Shown here piece after piece: positions 6,484 through 14,500 of a stretch of 24,078 bases of DNA. A model generated the notes under the pieces. The model was given only the letters and a program-made list of their open reading frames with translations, had not been told where the DNA came from and did no database searches. Each line of letters begins with the position of its first letter. The first letter of the stretch is position 1. A program made the position numbers and the translations under genes. The DNA comes from PVC group bacterium (lineage in GTDB: Bacteria > Verrucomicrobiota > Kiritimatiellia > UBA8416 > PXDI01), in the NCBI GenBank assembly GCA_003565095.1, contig PXDI01000124.1:1-24078 (forward strand), read 5' to 3'.

Positions 6484-7672
6484 TTACACAGCTAAATCCG
6501 GTCCCGGAAAAACCGTCAAAGGCGAGGTGCCCGCTGAATCGCGCGATGCCGCACTGGCTGCCGTTGATGCGATGGGGCTGACGCCCGTATCAATCAGTGA
6601 GCAGCAGGCGCAAACCGCTATGTGGGGCGGCATCCAGCGGCTGCCGGGGCGCGCGGATGTGACCCTTTTCACCCGGCAGCTTGCGGGCCTGATTCATGCC
6701 GGGGTGCCGATCCTGCAGGCGTTGCGTACGGTACGTGAGCAATCGGAACAGGCCCGGCTTGGCAAATATCTTGAAAAGATCGAAAGAACAGTGCGCGACG
6801 GGCAGCCGCTTTCAGCGGCGCTGGCTGAATTTCCGGCGGTTTTTGACGAGCTGTATGTGAATATGGTGCGTGCCGGTGAATCGGGCGGCGTACTGGATAA
6901 TGTTCTGCACCGTTTGGCGGATGCCCGGGAGCACGAGGCCGAAGTGCGCCGCAAGGTGCAGGCCGCTTTGGCATATCCGGTGCTGGTGGTGCTTGTCGGC
7001 TTTGCCACGCTTTTTATTATGTTCTCATTCTTTCTGCCGCGTATGTTGGATTTGTTTCGCGATTACACCAGTCTGCCGTGGCCGACGGTTGTGCTGATGC
7101 GTATTACTGAGTGGTTTGACGCATACTGGGTATGGCTGGTGCTCGTGTTTGTGCTGATCTGGGCGGTTCTGCGCAGAATGGTCGCGCACGAGAACGGGCG
7201 GCTTGTGCTGCATCATCTTCTGCTGATCAGTCCGTGGTTCGGCCGTTTTGTGCGGCAGTCAGATCTGGCCCGTTTTGCGCGCACCTGCGCGCTGCTGCTC
7301 GATTCCGGCATTGCTATTGACAAGGCGCTCGATCTTGCCACGATGACCATGCGTAACAGTGTCCTGCGCATGGAACTGGCGGCGGTGCGGCATTCGGTGG
7401 TTCATGACGGCAGCCGGGTTTCCGACGGATTGGCGCGTTGCGCGCATGTCCCGGTTTTTATGGCGCGCATGGCCGCAGTCGGCGAAAAGGGCGGCAAGCT
7501 TGATTCCGCCCTCACGGATGTGGCGCTGTTCTATGAAAAGGATCTCGAACAGCGCAGCCGCGTGCTTACTTCGCTGCTCGAACCGCTGCTGATCCTGATC
7601 GTGGGCGGCTTTGTCGGTTTTGTGGTTGCCGCAATGCTGCTGCCAATCTTTCAGCTAAGCCTGTCACGCTGA
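6470..7672 (+). CDS. gspF: GspF/PilC-family inner-membrane platform protein
   Basis: Polytopic inner-membrane protein on which the GspE/PilB hexamer acts (400 residues, the family's usual size). It has an N-terminal cytoplasmic stretch opening MPIYNYTAKSGPGK, typical of the family, then two T2SSF domains: the first about 62-190 (FTRQLAGLIHAGVPILQAL, YPVLVVLVGFATLFIMFSFF), the second about 265-395 (FARTCALLLDSGIAIDKAL, final LLEPLLILIVGGFVGFVVAAMLLPIF). Three membrane segments are visible, near 165-187, 219-240 and 368-393. The start overlaps the end of the gspE-like gene by 14 nt, so the two are translationally coupled, as is common for this pair. It is the last gene of the first block; no pilin, prepilin peptidase or secretin follows. 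Confidence 0.92.
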   Translation: MPIYNYTAKSGPGKTVKGEVPAESRDAALAAVDAMGLTPVSISEQQAQTAMWGGIQRLPGRADVTLFTRQLAGLIHAGVPILQALRTVREQSEQARLGKYLEKIERTVRDGQPLSAALAEFPAVFDELYVNMVRAGESGGVLDNVLHRLADAREHEAEVRRKVQAALAYPVLVVLVGFATLFIMFSFFLPRMLDLFRDYTSLPWPTVVLMRITEWFDAYWVWLVLVFVLIWAVLRRMVAHENGRLVLHHLLLISPWFGRFVRQSDLARFARTCALLLDSGIAIDKALDLATMTMRNSVLRMELAAVRHSVVHDGSRVSDGLARCAHVPVFMARMAAVGEKGGKLDSALTDVALFYEKDLEQRSRVLTSLLEPLLILIVGGFVGFVVAAMLLPIFQLSLSR

Positions 7673-7753
7673 CCACGCTATTGGGGTAACGTCCCGATTC
7701 CCGACAAATAGGAGATTGCCTTGTCTGAAGTTGACAGGGACTCTCATTGAATT

Positions 7754-7880
7754 ATGTCCAGACCTTTGCTAATAGATGTTGAGAACGGTGGGTTCCATAT
7801 ATGAGCGCTTTAAAGGACGGATGCAGAGGGATAGAGATGTTCGGAGAATTGTTGAGAGGTGTTTGTCACAAATGTCGGAA
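7754..7880 (+). pseudogene. Probable decayed start of a REP-associated (Y1/IS200-like) transposase
   Basis: ATG at 7754 opens MSRPLLIDVENGGFHI and then hits TGA at 7802. This matches the usual start of REP-associated tyrosine transposases (x-RPLRI-x-x-x-N-x-x-YHV). After a shift of frame the reading containing 7776 continues with YERFKG-RMQRDRDVRR-IVERCLSQMSEV, resembling the next part of the family (RGxERR-IFRDDRDRxRF-LELLxEM). No His-x-His or catalytic Tyr region follows, so only about the first 45 residues survive, with at least one frameshift. The REP-like hairpin starting 25 nt downstream fits this reading. The assignment is from motif memory on a short segment, hence moderate confidence. 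Confidence 0.45.
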
Positions 7881-7904
7881 GTCGGGACGCGCCCCCTATG
7901 TCCT

Positions 7905-7961
7905 CAGTCCCTTGGGGCATCCCTCTGGGGACACCCATGCAGAGGGGGTGCCAAGGGACTG
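7905..7961. repeat. REP-like hairpin with ~21 bp imperfect stem
   Basis: The left arm (7905-7926, beginning CAGTCCCTTGGGGC) pairs with the right arm (7941-7961, ending GCCAAGGGACTG) around a 14-nt loop, with about two imperfections. It lies just downstream of the probable REP-associated transposase remnant. Such hairpins are substrates or products of Y1 transposases of this class. There is no T-run after it, so terminator function is not supported, although it could stabilise the 3' end of the upstream mRNA. Confidence 0.7.
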
Positions 7962-8190
7962 GACACCCCCTACGGCAAAAGCCATCTCCCCATTAGGAGG
8001 TGTTCCCGCATCCCGCGGGGTAAACTTACTGGGTATCTCCATCCGCAATCCTTGTCCCCATCTTTATCCCGATCCTTGTCGACAACGAGTCGCAGGGCAA
8101 GCAAGCCCGGCGGGGCAGATTCTGAAACAGGCGCCACTTCACCTGTTCTTTGGTCTCAACTGCTCTTTTCAGGTCCACATGGCATATTTA

Positions 8191-8219
8191 TTGCGTATCC
8201 TCATTCTTAATATTATATT
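8191..8219 (+). promoter_or_regulatory. Candidate sigma70-type promoter for the ExbB/ExbD cluster
   Basis: TTGCGT (8191-8196) and TATATT (8214-8219) are separated by exactly 17 nt within the only AT-rich stretch of the spacer. The transcript would carry a leader of about 175 nt that includes the inverted-repeat element at 8245-8353. A weaker alternative nearer the gene is TTGCGG (8348-8353) and TAAATA (8372-8377), 18 nt apart. Both are matches by eye only. Confidence 0.3.
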
Positions 8220-8244
8220 AGTTCTGAAATATAGAGTTATATTA

Positions 8245-8353
8245 GCGCAAAATACGGTTGGATTTGCCCAAAGTAGCGCAAGCGTCCAGCTTGCCTGTTG
8301 AAAAAACAGGCGGGACGCCTGTTCCACATTTCAAATCCAACCGGATTTTGCGG
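8245..8353. repeat. Inverted-repeat element with tripartite hairpin core, copy 1
   Basis: Outer arms of 22 nt (8245-8266, starting GCGCAAAATACGG, and 8332-8353, ending GGATTTTGCGG) are complementary at about 20 positions and could fold the whole element. Inside are GCAAGC-gtcca-GCTTGC (8278-8294) and three units GCCTGTT (8293-8299), AACAGGC (8305-8311), GCCTGTT (8317-8323), which allow two mutually exclusive hairpins. The core, from the CGGTTGGAT at the left, recurs at 23628-23712. The element lies in the presumed 5' leader of the exbB-like gene. I recall similar short repeats scattered through PVC-group genomes, but cannot check that here. Confidence 0.8.
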
Positions 8354-8401
8354 TAATAGATAGAGTTCGTCTAAATATTGTAAAATCAGGAGAAGGAGAT
8401 T

Positions 8402-9418
8402 ATGGAAAAGACGCGGTTGATTGGTTTGATGGCGCTGGTCGTGTGTACATTTGTATTCATAAGTTTCGGACAGCCCGACGGAGAGGATATTTTTACGCTT
8501 GATTCGTTATTTGACTCGACCCCGGACATACCGGGCGAGGAGATCAAGGAGATGGAAACAGGCGATTTGCGGGAGTTCCGGGTTGTTACGGATGATGATA
8601 TCAGCGGGCTTGAGGTCGGTGACATATACCGGAACAATACCGCGGTTTATAAGGTGATTACAGTTGATGCCCGCGACCGCGAGGGCGGGCGCTTTACGGT
8701 GCAACGCACCGGGGGGACGGATGAACCGACCCGCACCTGGACACGCGTTTCTGGTTTGGGCCCGTTGACGATTACCGGGCGGGAGACTTTGCTGTCACGG
8801 TTTGTCAGTGGCGGCCCGCTGATGTATCCGATTGCCCTGCTGCTGCTGGTGATGATCGTCATCGCGGTTAATAACGGCTTTATCTACCGCTATAAGCGGC
8901 ATTGCTCACCGGCGTTTGTCAAAGACGCCCGTGAGGCGGTTAATAGCGGCAACATAAAGATGCTTGCGGAGCGTGCCGCGGCCGCCGGTCGCGGGCTGCT
9001 GCCGGCGATATGTCTGTCGATGACCCGTGATTTCGAGATATCAACGGAGGAGGATATCCGTATTCGCTGCGAAGCGGAAGCGCGCCGCCAGGTATCCGTC
9101 CTGCGGATACCGTTGCGGGCGTTGAATTTCATTGCCGCGACGGCGCCTTTGCTGGGGCTGCTCGGCACGGTAACGGGCATGATTGTCTGTTTTGACAGCC
9201 TGGCGGAGGAGGCTGCCAGCGCCGGCAAGTCACAAGCGATGGCCGCGGGCATTAAAGTTGCGCTGCTTACAACAGCTTTCGGTCTGAGCGTGGCGGTCCC
9301 CACGATGCTGGCATATTTTATCGGCAATCAAAAACTTTCCGGCATAGTGGCACAGTGCGAATTGTACACCACCGAGCTTGTCCACCGCCTTGGCATCATC
9401 AAACGCAACCGGGAGTGA
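8402..9418 (+). CDS. exbB: ExbB/TolQ/MotA-family proton-channel protein with periplasmic N-terminal domain
   Basis: Stator subunit of a proton-motive-force-driven envelope motor, inner membrane (338 residues; plain ExbB is about 220-245). Residues 1-23 form a signal or membrane segment (LMALVVCTFVFISFG). Residues about 24-137 are a polar, acidic, presumably periplasmic extension of unknown fold. The ExbB core has membrane segments near 138-163 (YPIALLLLVMIVIAV), 243-268 (ATAPLLGLLGTVTGMI, the family signature) and 283-308 (VALLTTAFGLSVAVPTMLAYF), with a cytoplasmic loop between the first two. A strong double Shine-Dalgarno (AGGAGAAGGAG, 8388-8398) supports the ATG. The exbD-like gene starts 4 nt after its stop. 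The first gene of the second block. Confidence 0.9.
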   Translation: MEKTRLIGLMALVVCTFVFISFGQPDGEDIFTLDSLFDSTPDIPGEEIKEMETGDLREFRVVTDDDISGLEVGDIYRNNTAVYKVITVDARDREGGRFTVQRTGGTDEPTRTWTRVSGLGPLTITGRETLLSRFVSGGPLMYPIALLLLVMIVIAVNNGFIYRYKRHCSPAFVKDAREAVNSGNIKMLAERAAAAGRGLLPAICLSMTRDFEISTEEDIRIRCEAEARRQVSVLRIPLRALNFIAATAPLLGLLGTVTGMIVCFDSLAEEAASAGKSQAMAAGIKVALLTTAFGLSVAVPTMLAYFIGNQKLSGIVAQCELYTTELVHRLGIIKRNRE

Positions 9419-9422
9419 AAGG

Positions 9423-9848
9423 ATGCAATTCGATAGCGAACATGACGATGAAATGCGGATCAACATGGACCCGATGATTGACTGTGTGTTCCTGCTGATC
9501 ATCTTTTTCCTGGTAACAACCGCCTTCATAAAAATGGAACAGGATCTCTCGATCCAGCTTCCGGTTCAAAGCCGTGAAATGAAGGTTGAGCAGCCGCCGA
9601 CGCGCCCGATTGTGGTCAATGTGCGCTACGGCGGAGATGGACGTGTCGAGTATGTGGTCGATAATGAGCGTCTGACTTTGGCGGGGTTGACGGCGAATTT
9701 CAGCCGTGCGCGTATCCGTAACAGCGATCAGGCGGTGATTATCCGCGGGGACCGGCGGGTGCGCTGGGATCATGTCGCGGCGGTTATGGGCAGTTGCGCA
9801 CAGGCCGGCATTATCAAAATATCCGCTACTATGGAAATACAGGAATAA
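9423..9848 (+). CDS. exbD: ExbD/TolR-family protein
   Basis: Partner of the ExbB-like channel, anchored in the inner membrane with a periplasmic domain (141 residues from ATG 9423, the typical size). I prefer 9423 to the in-frame ATG at 9378, because 9378 lies inside the previous gene and 9423 follows AAAGG and the ExbB stop. A short acidic cytoplasmic N-terminus leads to the signature MDPMIDCVFLLIIFFLVT, with Asp20 at the position of the proton-carrying Asp25 of E. coli ExbD. The periplasmic part (about 45-141) includes DQAVIIRGDRRVRWDHVAAVM, the usual V-x-I-x-x-D-x-x-x-x-x-x-x-V-x-x-x-M pattern near the end of ExbD/TolR. Confidence 0.93.
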   Translation: MQFDSEHDDEMRINMDPMIDCVFLLIIFFLVTTAFIKMEQDLSIQLPVQSREMKVEQPPTRPIVVNVRYGGDGRVEYVVDNERLTLAGLTANFSRARIRNSDQAVIIRGDRRVRWDHVAAVMGSCAQAGIIKISATMEIQE

Positions 9849-9878
9849 TCTTTCCGGCACGATAACCACGGAGGCCTT

Positions 9879-11576
9879 ATGGCGCTGAAATCCGATAGAA
9901 CTGCACAACCGCCGGAAGCGGATGTTATGGTACAGGTTATCAATCCGCGCGCCGTGGTGATCGGATTGCTGTTTTTTGCTTTGATTATCGCCGCTATGTT
10001 TTTTATCCGGCTGGCCGGCCAGACATCCGCACAAAAGAAATTGACCGAATTCGAGTTTACCGTTGACCAGCCCGATAAGGAGGAATTCGAGCTGAAGGAG
10101 CCGATTCGCGATATAATGCGCGAACAGGTCGAGGAAATGGACCAGATCGAAATCGAGGAACGTCCGGATATCCAAATGACGGTGATGCCCACCGAAGTTG
10201 AAGTTGTCGAAACGGTCATTCAGTCCCGCAATATTGATGTTATCACCCCCGATATTCAGGTGGACGCCATCGAGATAGACATTGATGCCCCCGAGGAAAT
10301 AACCGAGATTTCGGAAACTGTCGAGTTTGCGGTGCCGGTTATTGCCGCGGAGCTTCCGCAACCGGCGGACATCTTTTCGTATGAAACTCCGCCTCCGCCT
10401 GATAAACCGGCGCGCTACACTCATAATGTCGCTCCCCGCCCCAGCCGTCATTTGAAAGTGCTGCCGAACGCTTTCGGCGATCAGGATGCGCCAGCAATGG
10501 GTGAGCTGGGGCCAATGAATGTCAATTTATTCGGCAGCGGAGACTTTTTCCGCGCCATGACCGGCATGGGCGGTATTCATGCGCGCTCGGCGGTTGATTC
10601 GGCGTTGCACTGGCTGGCGGTGCGTCAGGAGCCCGAAGGTCACTGGGACACACGTAAATGGGAAGGCAGCGGTAGCCTGGTTGGCAATACCGGCCTGACG
10701 TTAATGGCGTTTATGGGCGGCGGGCACAATACGCGGCGCGGTGAGTATCGACGCACTGTTCTGCGCGGTATTGAATGGTTGTTGAACGAACAGCAATCCG
10801 ACGGCAAAATCGGTGCGACAATGTATGAGCATTCGATTGCCGCCATTGCGCTGTGTGAAGCCTTTGGCCGCAGTGGCGATGAGCGGTTCGGCGGCGGGTC
10901 GCGACGCGCCATCACCTGGCTCGAGCGGGCGCAAAACGCCGATGGCGGCTGGCGCTATCACCCTAATTCTGAAATGAGTGATGTCTCGGTCACCGCCTGG
11001 GTGATCCAGGCGATGAAGACCGCCCGGCTGGCTAATATTCGTGTGGATAATTCTGTTTATGCGCGGGCGCTGCTCTATCTTGACTCGCTTACCGATCGAG
11101 GCGGTCGGGCCGGTTCTTCCGGCGCGGTGGGTTACACTTATGAATCCAGTCTGCGTTATAGCAACAATCGCCCGGCAATGACCAGTGCGGGAATGGTTAT
11201 CCGGCAGTTCAGCGGCACGGGAGTCCGCTCTGATCTGCTCAAAAAAGGCGCCGAGCTGACGATGAGGCATCCGCCGCAATGGAGCGGTAAAGATTTTTAT
11301 TTCTGGTATTATGCCACCTATGCCATGCACAACATGGGTGACGAGTACCGTTTATGGTGGAACCGGCGCATTCGTGATGTGTTAATCGAGAATCAGGTTA
11401 GAACCGGCGAGGATGCCGGCAGTTGGGACCCGCGGGGAGACCGCTGGGCCGGTCAGGGGGGACGGGTTTACACCACCGCGCTGGGCGCCCTGTGTTTACA
11501 GGTTTATTATCGCTATTCCGATGCGTTGAACAGTTTCGGCGTAGCGCCGAGTATCGACGATCTTTTTCTGCGGTAG
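9879..11576 (+). CDS. Membrane-anchored squalene-cyclase/prenyltransferase-like toroid protein in the TonB position
   Basis: A 565-residue protein with a short cytoplasmic N-terminus, one membrane anchor (about 25-45, VVIGLLFFALIIAAMFFI), a long acidic linker (about 50-190, rich in Glu, Asp, Ile and Val) and a proline stretch (YETPPPPDKPARYTHNVAPRP). Residues about 230-550 contain repeats of the alpha/alpha-toroid class: SALHWLAVRQEPEGHWD, GIEWLLNEQQSDGKIG, AITWLERAQNADGGWRY and a final DAGSWDPRGDRWA. It lacks the DxDD or DCTAE-type catalytic motifs of true cyclases as far as I can see, so a binding or structural toroid is more likely. The anchor plus extended linker directly after exbB-exbD mimics TonB's layout, which suggests it could receive energy from ExbBD. 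That is inference. GGAGG precedes the ATG. Confidence 0.82.
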   Translation: MALKSDRTAQPPEADVMVQVINPRAVVIGLLFFALIIAAMFFIRLAGQTSAQKKLTEFEFTVDQPDKEEFELKEPIRDIMREQVEEMDQIEIEERPDIQMTVMPTEVEVVETVIQSRNIDVITPDIQVDAIEIDIDAPEEITEISETVEFAVPVIAAELPQPADIFSYETPPPPDKPARYTHNVAPRPSRHLKVLPNAFGDQDAPAMGELGPMNVNLFGSGDFFRAMTGMGGIHARSAVDSALHWLAVRQEPEGHWDTRKWEGSGSLVGNTGLTLMAFMGGGHNTRRGEYRRTVLRGIEWLLNEQQSDGKIGATMYEHSIAAIALCEAFGRSGDERFGGGSRRAITWLERAQNADGGWRYHPNSEMSDVSVTAWVIQAMKTARLANIRVDNSVYARALLYLDSLTDRGGRAGSSGAVGYTYESSLRYSNNRPAMTSAGMVIRQFSGTGVRSDLLKKGAELTMRHPPQWSGKDFYFWYYATYAMHNMGDEYRLWWNRRIRDVLIENQVRTGEDAGSWDPRGDRWAGQGGRVYTTALGALCLQVYYRYSDALNSFGVAPSIDDLFLR

Positions 11577-11595
11577 AATCGGGAATTAGTTAATT

Positions 11596-14500
11596 ATGAC
11601 GGGATTATTGAAAAAGCGGTTTGCGGCGGCAATGCTGGTGTTGCTGGTAACTGTGGTTATTGCCGGCGCGCAAAGCGGTGCGGGCGGTGTTGCCGATTTG
11701 ATGAACCGCCGGCTATATGATCACGCCATACGTATATTGAAAACGGAAATAGAGGGCCGGACGGATGCCGAGAATGCAGTCAGCTTTCTAAGGCTGGGAG
11801 AGTGTTATTATCTGAAGGGCATGTATAACGAGGCGCGTCCATGGTATGCAAAGGCGTTACAGGTTCTGCCTCCCGGACGTAATCAGATCATTGCGGAGTA
11901 CCGTCTGGCATGTCTGGCCTATCGCATATCGGATGCCGCCGGCGCAATCAGGCAGACCGAAGAATTTGTGCGCCGCCATCCCGGCGACCAGCGTGCGGGG
12001 CGGCTGCTGCTTTTCAAAATGCAGCTGCTGGCGACACAGGGGGCGGCTGCACTTGAGCAGATCGAGGCAACCAGACGCGAAATTGCCGGTCGCGCGCGGG
12101 TCTACGGGGCATCAATCGATCTTTCGGCCGACAAAATTCTTACGGATTATTATCTGTCGATCGGTCAGGGGGAGAAGGCCGTTGAAGGCTACCTGGCCAT
12201 CTGGAACAATTATCGCAAAGTTTCCGCCGAATATGCCGCGGACAACCGTCCCGTGCCGGCCGCCCTGCGTGAATCGCGTGATTTTGCCGCCTTGCAGCTT
12301 GCCTTGATTGCAGTGAACTCGAACAACCCCACAGAAGCCGAAAAATGGCTTGAGAGCATTGATTTTGACCCGCAGTCGATCTGGCAGGCGCGATTGATGC
12401 TGGCACAAATTGCCTATGGTCAGGGTGATTATCGTAAAGCCGAGAGAACGTTATTGGACAACGGTTTTATAGAAACCGTTCCGGAGGGCGAGATCAGGTC
12501 AAATATGTACCTGTTGTTGGGGTTCTGCGCAAAAACCGCCGTCCGGCCGACATATGAGAGTGTCGCGGAGTATTTTGGCAAAGTTACGCCGGGGACACGA
12601 GCATACGCGCAGGCGCAAATGGGGCTGGGCGATACCGCTGAGCGGTGGCGCCGTTACCGGGAGGCCATTGTATGTTTCGAGAATGCCCGGGTGTCGGCGG
12701 CCTACGAGCCCGAAGCGCTTGCGCGGCTGGGGCGTCTTTATCTGGAAAAGGCCGCGGCGACCGACGATGAAGACGAGCGCAACGATTTTTATGAAAAGTC
12801 CGCCGACCGTTTTAGCGTACTGACCACCAAATACTCTTCCACCAGGTTTGCGCGTGACGCTGACGAACAGATCAGATCATTGATTGCCAAAGGTTACGAC
12901 GTCAAGCTGGCCATGAGCGATGCCGAGCTGATCGCCGAATGGGAGGCGACGGTTTCACGGCATCCGGGCTCGCAGGAGGCGGCCCGCGCGTTGATCAGCA
13001 TCGCGCGCCTGGCGCAAAGCGCGGTGCGCAACGAGGAGACCGACGAGCTGATCAAGCCGCCGGATTTTGCCACGTCCGCGGCGGCGGCCACCCGCCTGCT
13101 TGATCCGCTGGTATATACCGGGCGCGATCTTGCGCCGGAGTTCTGGCGCGATTTGCGGGCCGAAGCGCACTATTACCGCGGACTGGCGCATACCGCCAGT
13201 CTGGGCCGCCAGACCGAAAGCGGAGACTATCAACCAGTCTATCTCGATGCGCCATCGGTTCAACAGGCATTAGAAGACTTAGCGCAGGCGCGCGAGCTGG
13301 CAGGTGAGAAACAGCATGACCTGCTGCGGAATATCGAGCTGGTTATGCTTGAGGCGCGCTTTAAATCGGGTGACGAGACCCTGCGTAAACAGGCGGAAGA
13401 TCGCTTTGATGAGCTGATTGACGAATACGGCGCCGAACCGCGTTTTCAGCGTCTGGCGCTGGATTTGGCCGAGTGGCATCTCGAACAGGGCAACGATGTT
13501 GAAGCCGCGCGGCTTTACAAGGGTGTGGCCGAGCGTGGCGGGGCAATGTTTTCACAGGAGGATATTGTCAGGCTTCTCTTTACTGCCGGACGGCTTTACA
13601 GCAGCGCCGGACAGGACGCTTTGGCCGGCGGCACCGAACGTCATTACGCCGTTTATATATTCCCGCGCGCCGTTATTGCCACCGCGCCTTTTATTGCCGC
13701 CTGGCCGCCTTTACAGGAGCATGTGATCGTAAACTGGCCGTCAGACGCGGGCGGGGTGCCGGCTGCGGAGATGCTGCAAATTTTGTCGCGCGCTTCCGGC
13801 ATTCCGTTTGTCTGGTCACGACGGCGCGGTTACAATGGGCTGGCGGAATACCTGGCCGGCAGGCGCGTCGGCATTGAAGAATCTCATGGGACTGTGGCAT
13901 CGTTTCTCAGGCGTATTATCGATCCGGAAAAACATGGCGCCGCGCTTGATATCGGGTTGACCGGCGCCGAGCCCACGCTTGCGCCGCATGAACGCGAAGC
14001 CTACAGCCCCGAAACACGTGATCGCGGGCAGGTTGTCGAATTGTTTTCGATAGCCGAGGAGCGCCGGCGTTACGAACCGCTAACCCGGCCATACGGGGAC
14101 TGGCGGAGAGTTCATTCCGGCAATACCATGTTCTTTTCCGTGCTGCGCCGAATCGAAGAACTTACCGGAACCGCGGCGCTATGGGCTGACACGGTAAATC
14201 GCGAGCGCACGCTGGCAACGGAATATCCCGCGCCCCCGGACGGTATCGGCGGCAACGCCTCCTGCGCGGATGTTCTTTCCGTGCTGCTGGAACCGCTCGG
14301 ATTAGACTGGCGTATTGAGCCGCGTGACCTTTCGCATGAATATTTCGAGAATGCTTTGGATTGCTTTAACACGATCCGCCAGATTTCGCCACGCAGTCCT
14401 TATGGCGAGAAATCATGGTTTATCCTGGCGTTGAATTATTACCATCAACGCGATTATGAACGCATGCGGATCATTCTTGAGGAATATCTGCGTGTTTTTG

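Larger units (their letters stand above)
7673..8401 (+). other. Non-coding spacer between the two gene blocks
   Basis: 729 nt without a convincing complete gene. In order it holds a probable transposase remnant (7754-7880), a REP-like hairpin (7905-7961), a stretch with degenerate repeats of the type ATCCTTGTC (about 8048-8085), an AT-rich part with a candidate promoter (8191-8219), an inverted-repeat element (8245-8353) and the leader of the exbB-like gene. I see no strong intrinsic terminator directly after the gspF-like stop. Open frames at 7776-8210 and 7801-8301 have no recognisable protein content beyond the remnant. Confidence 0.7.

Noticed and set aside
7776..8301. Protein genes in the open frames 7776-8210 and 7801-8301
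   Set aside because: They run through hairpin repeats, have no RBS, and have no family resemblance apart from the short transposase-like segment.
9378..9422. Upstream ATG at 9378 as the exbD start
   Set aside because: It would overlap exbB by 41 nt. ATG 9423 has a Shine-Dalgarno and gives the normal ExbD N-terminus.
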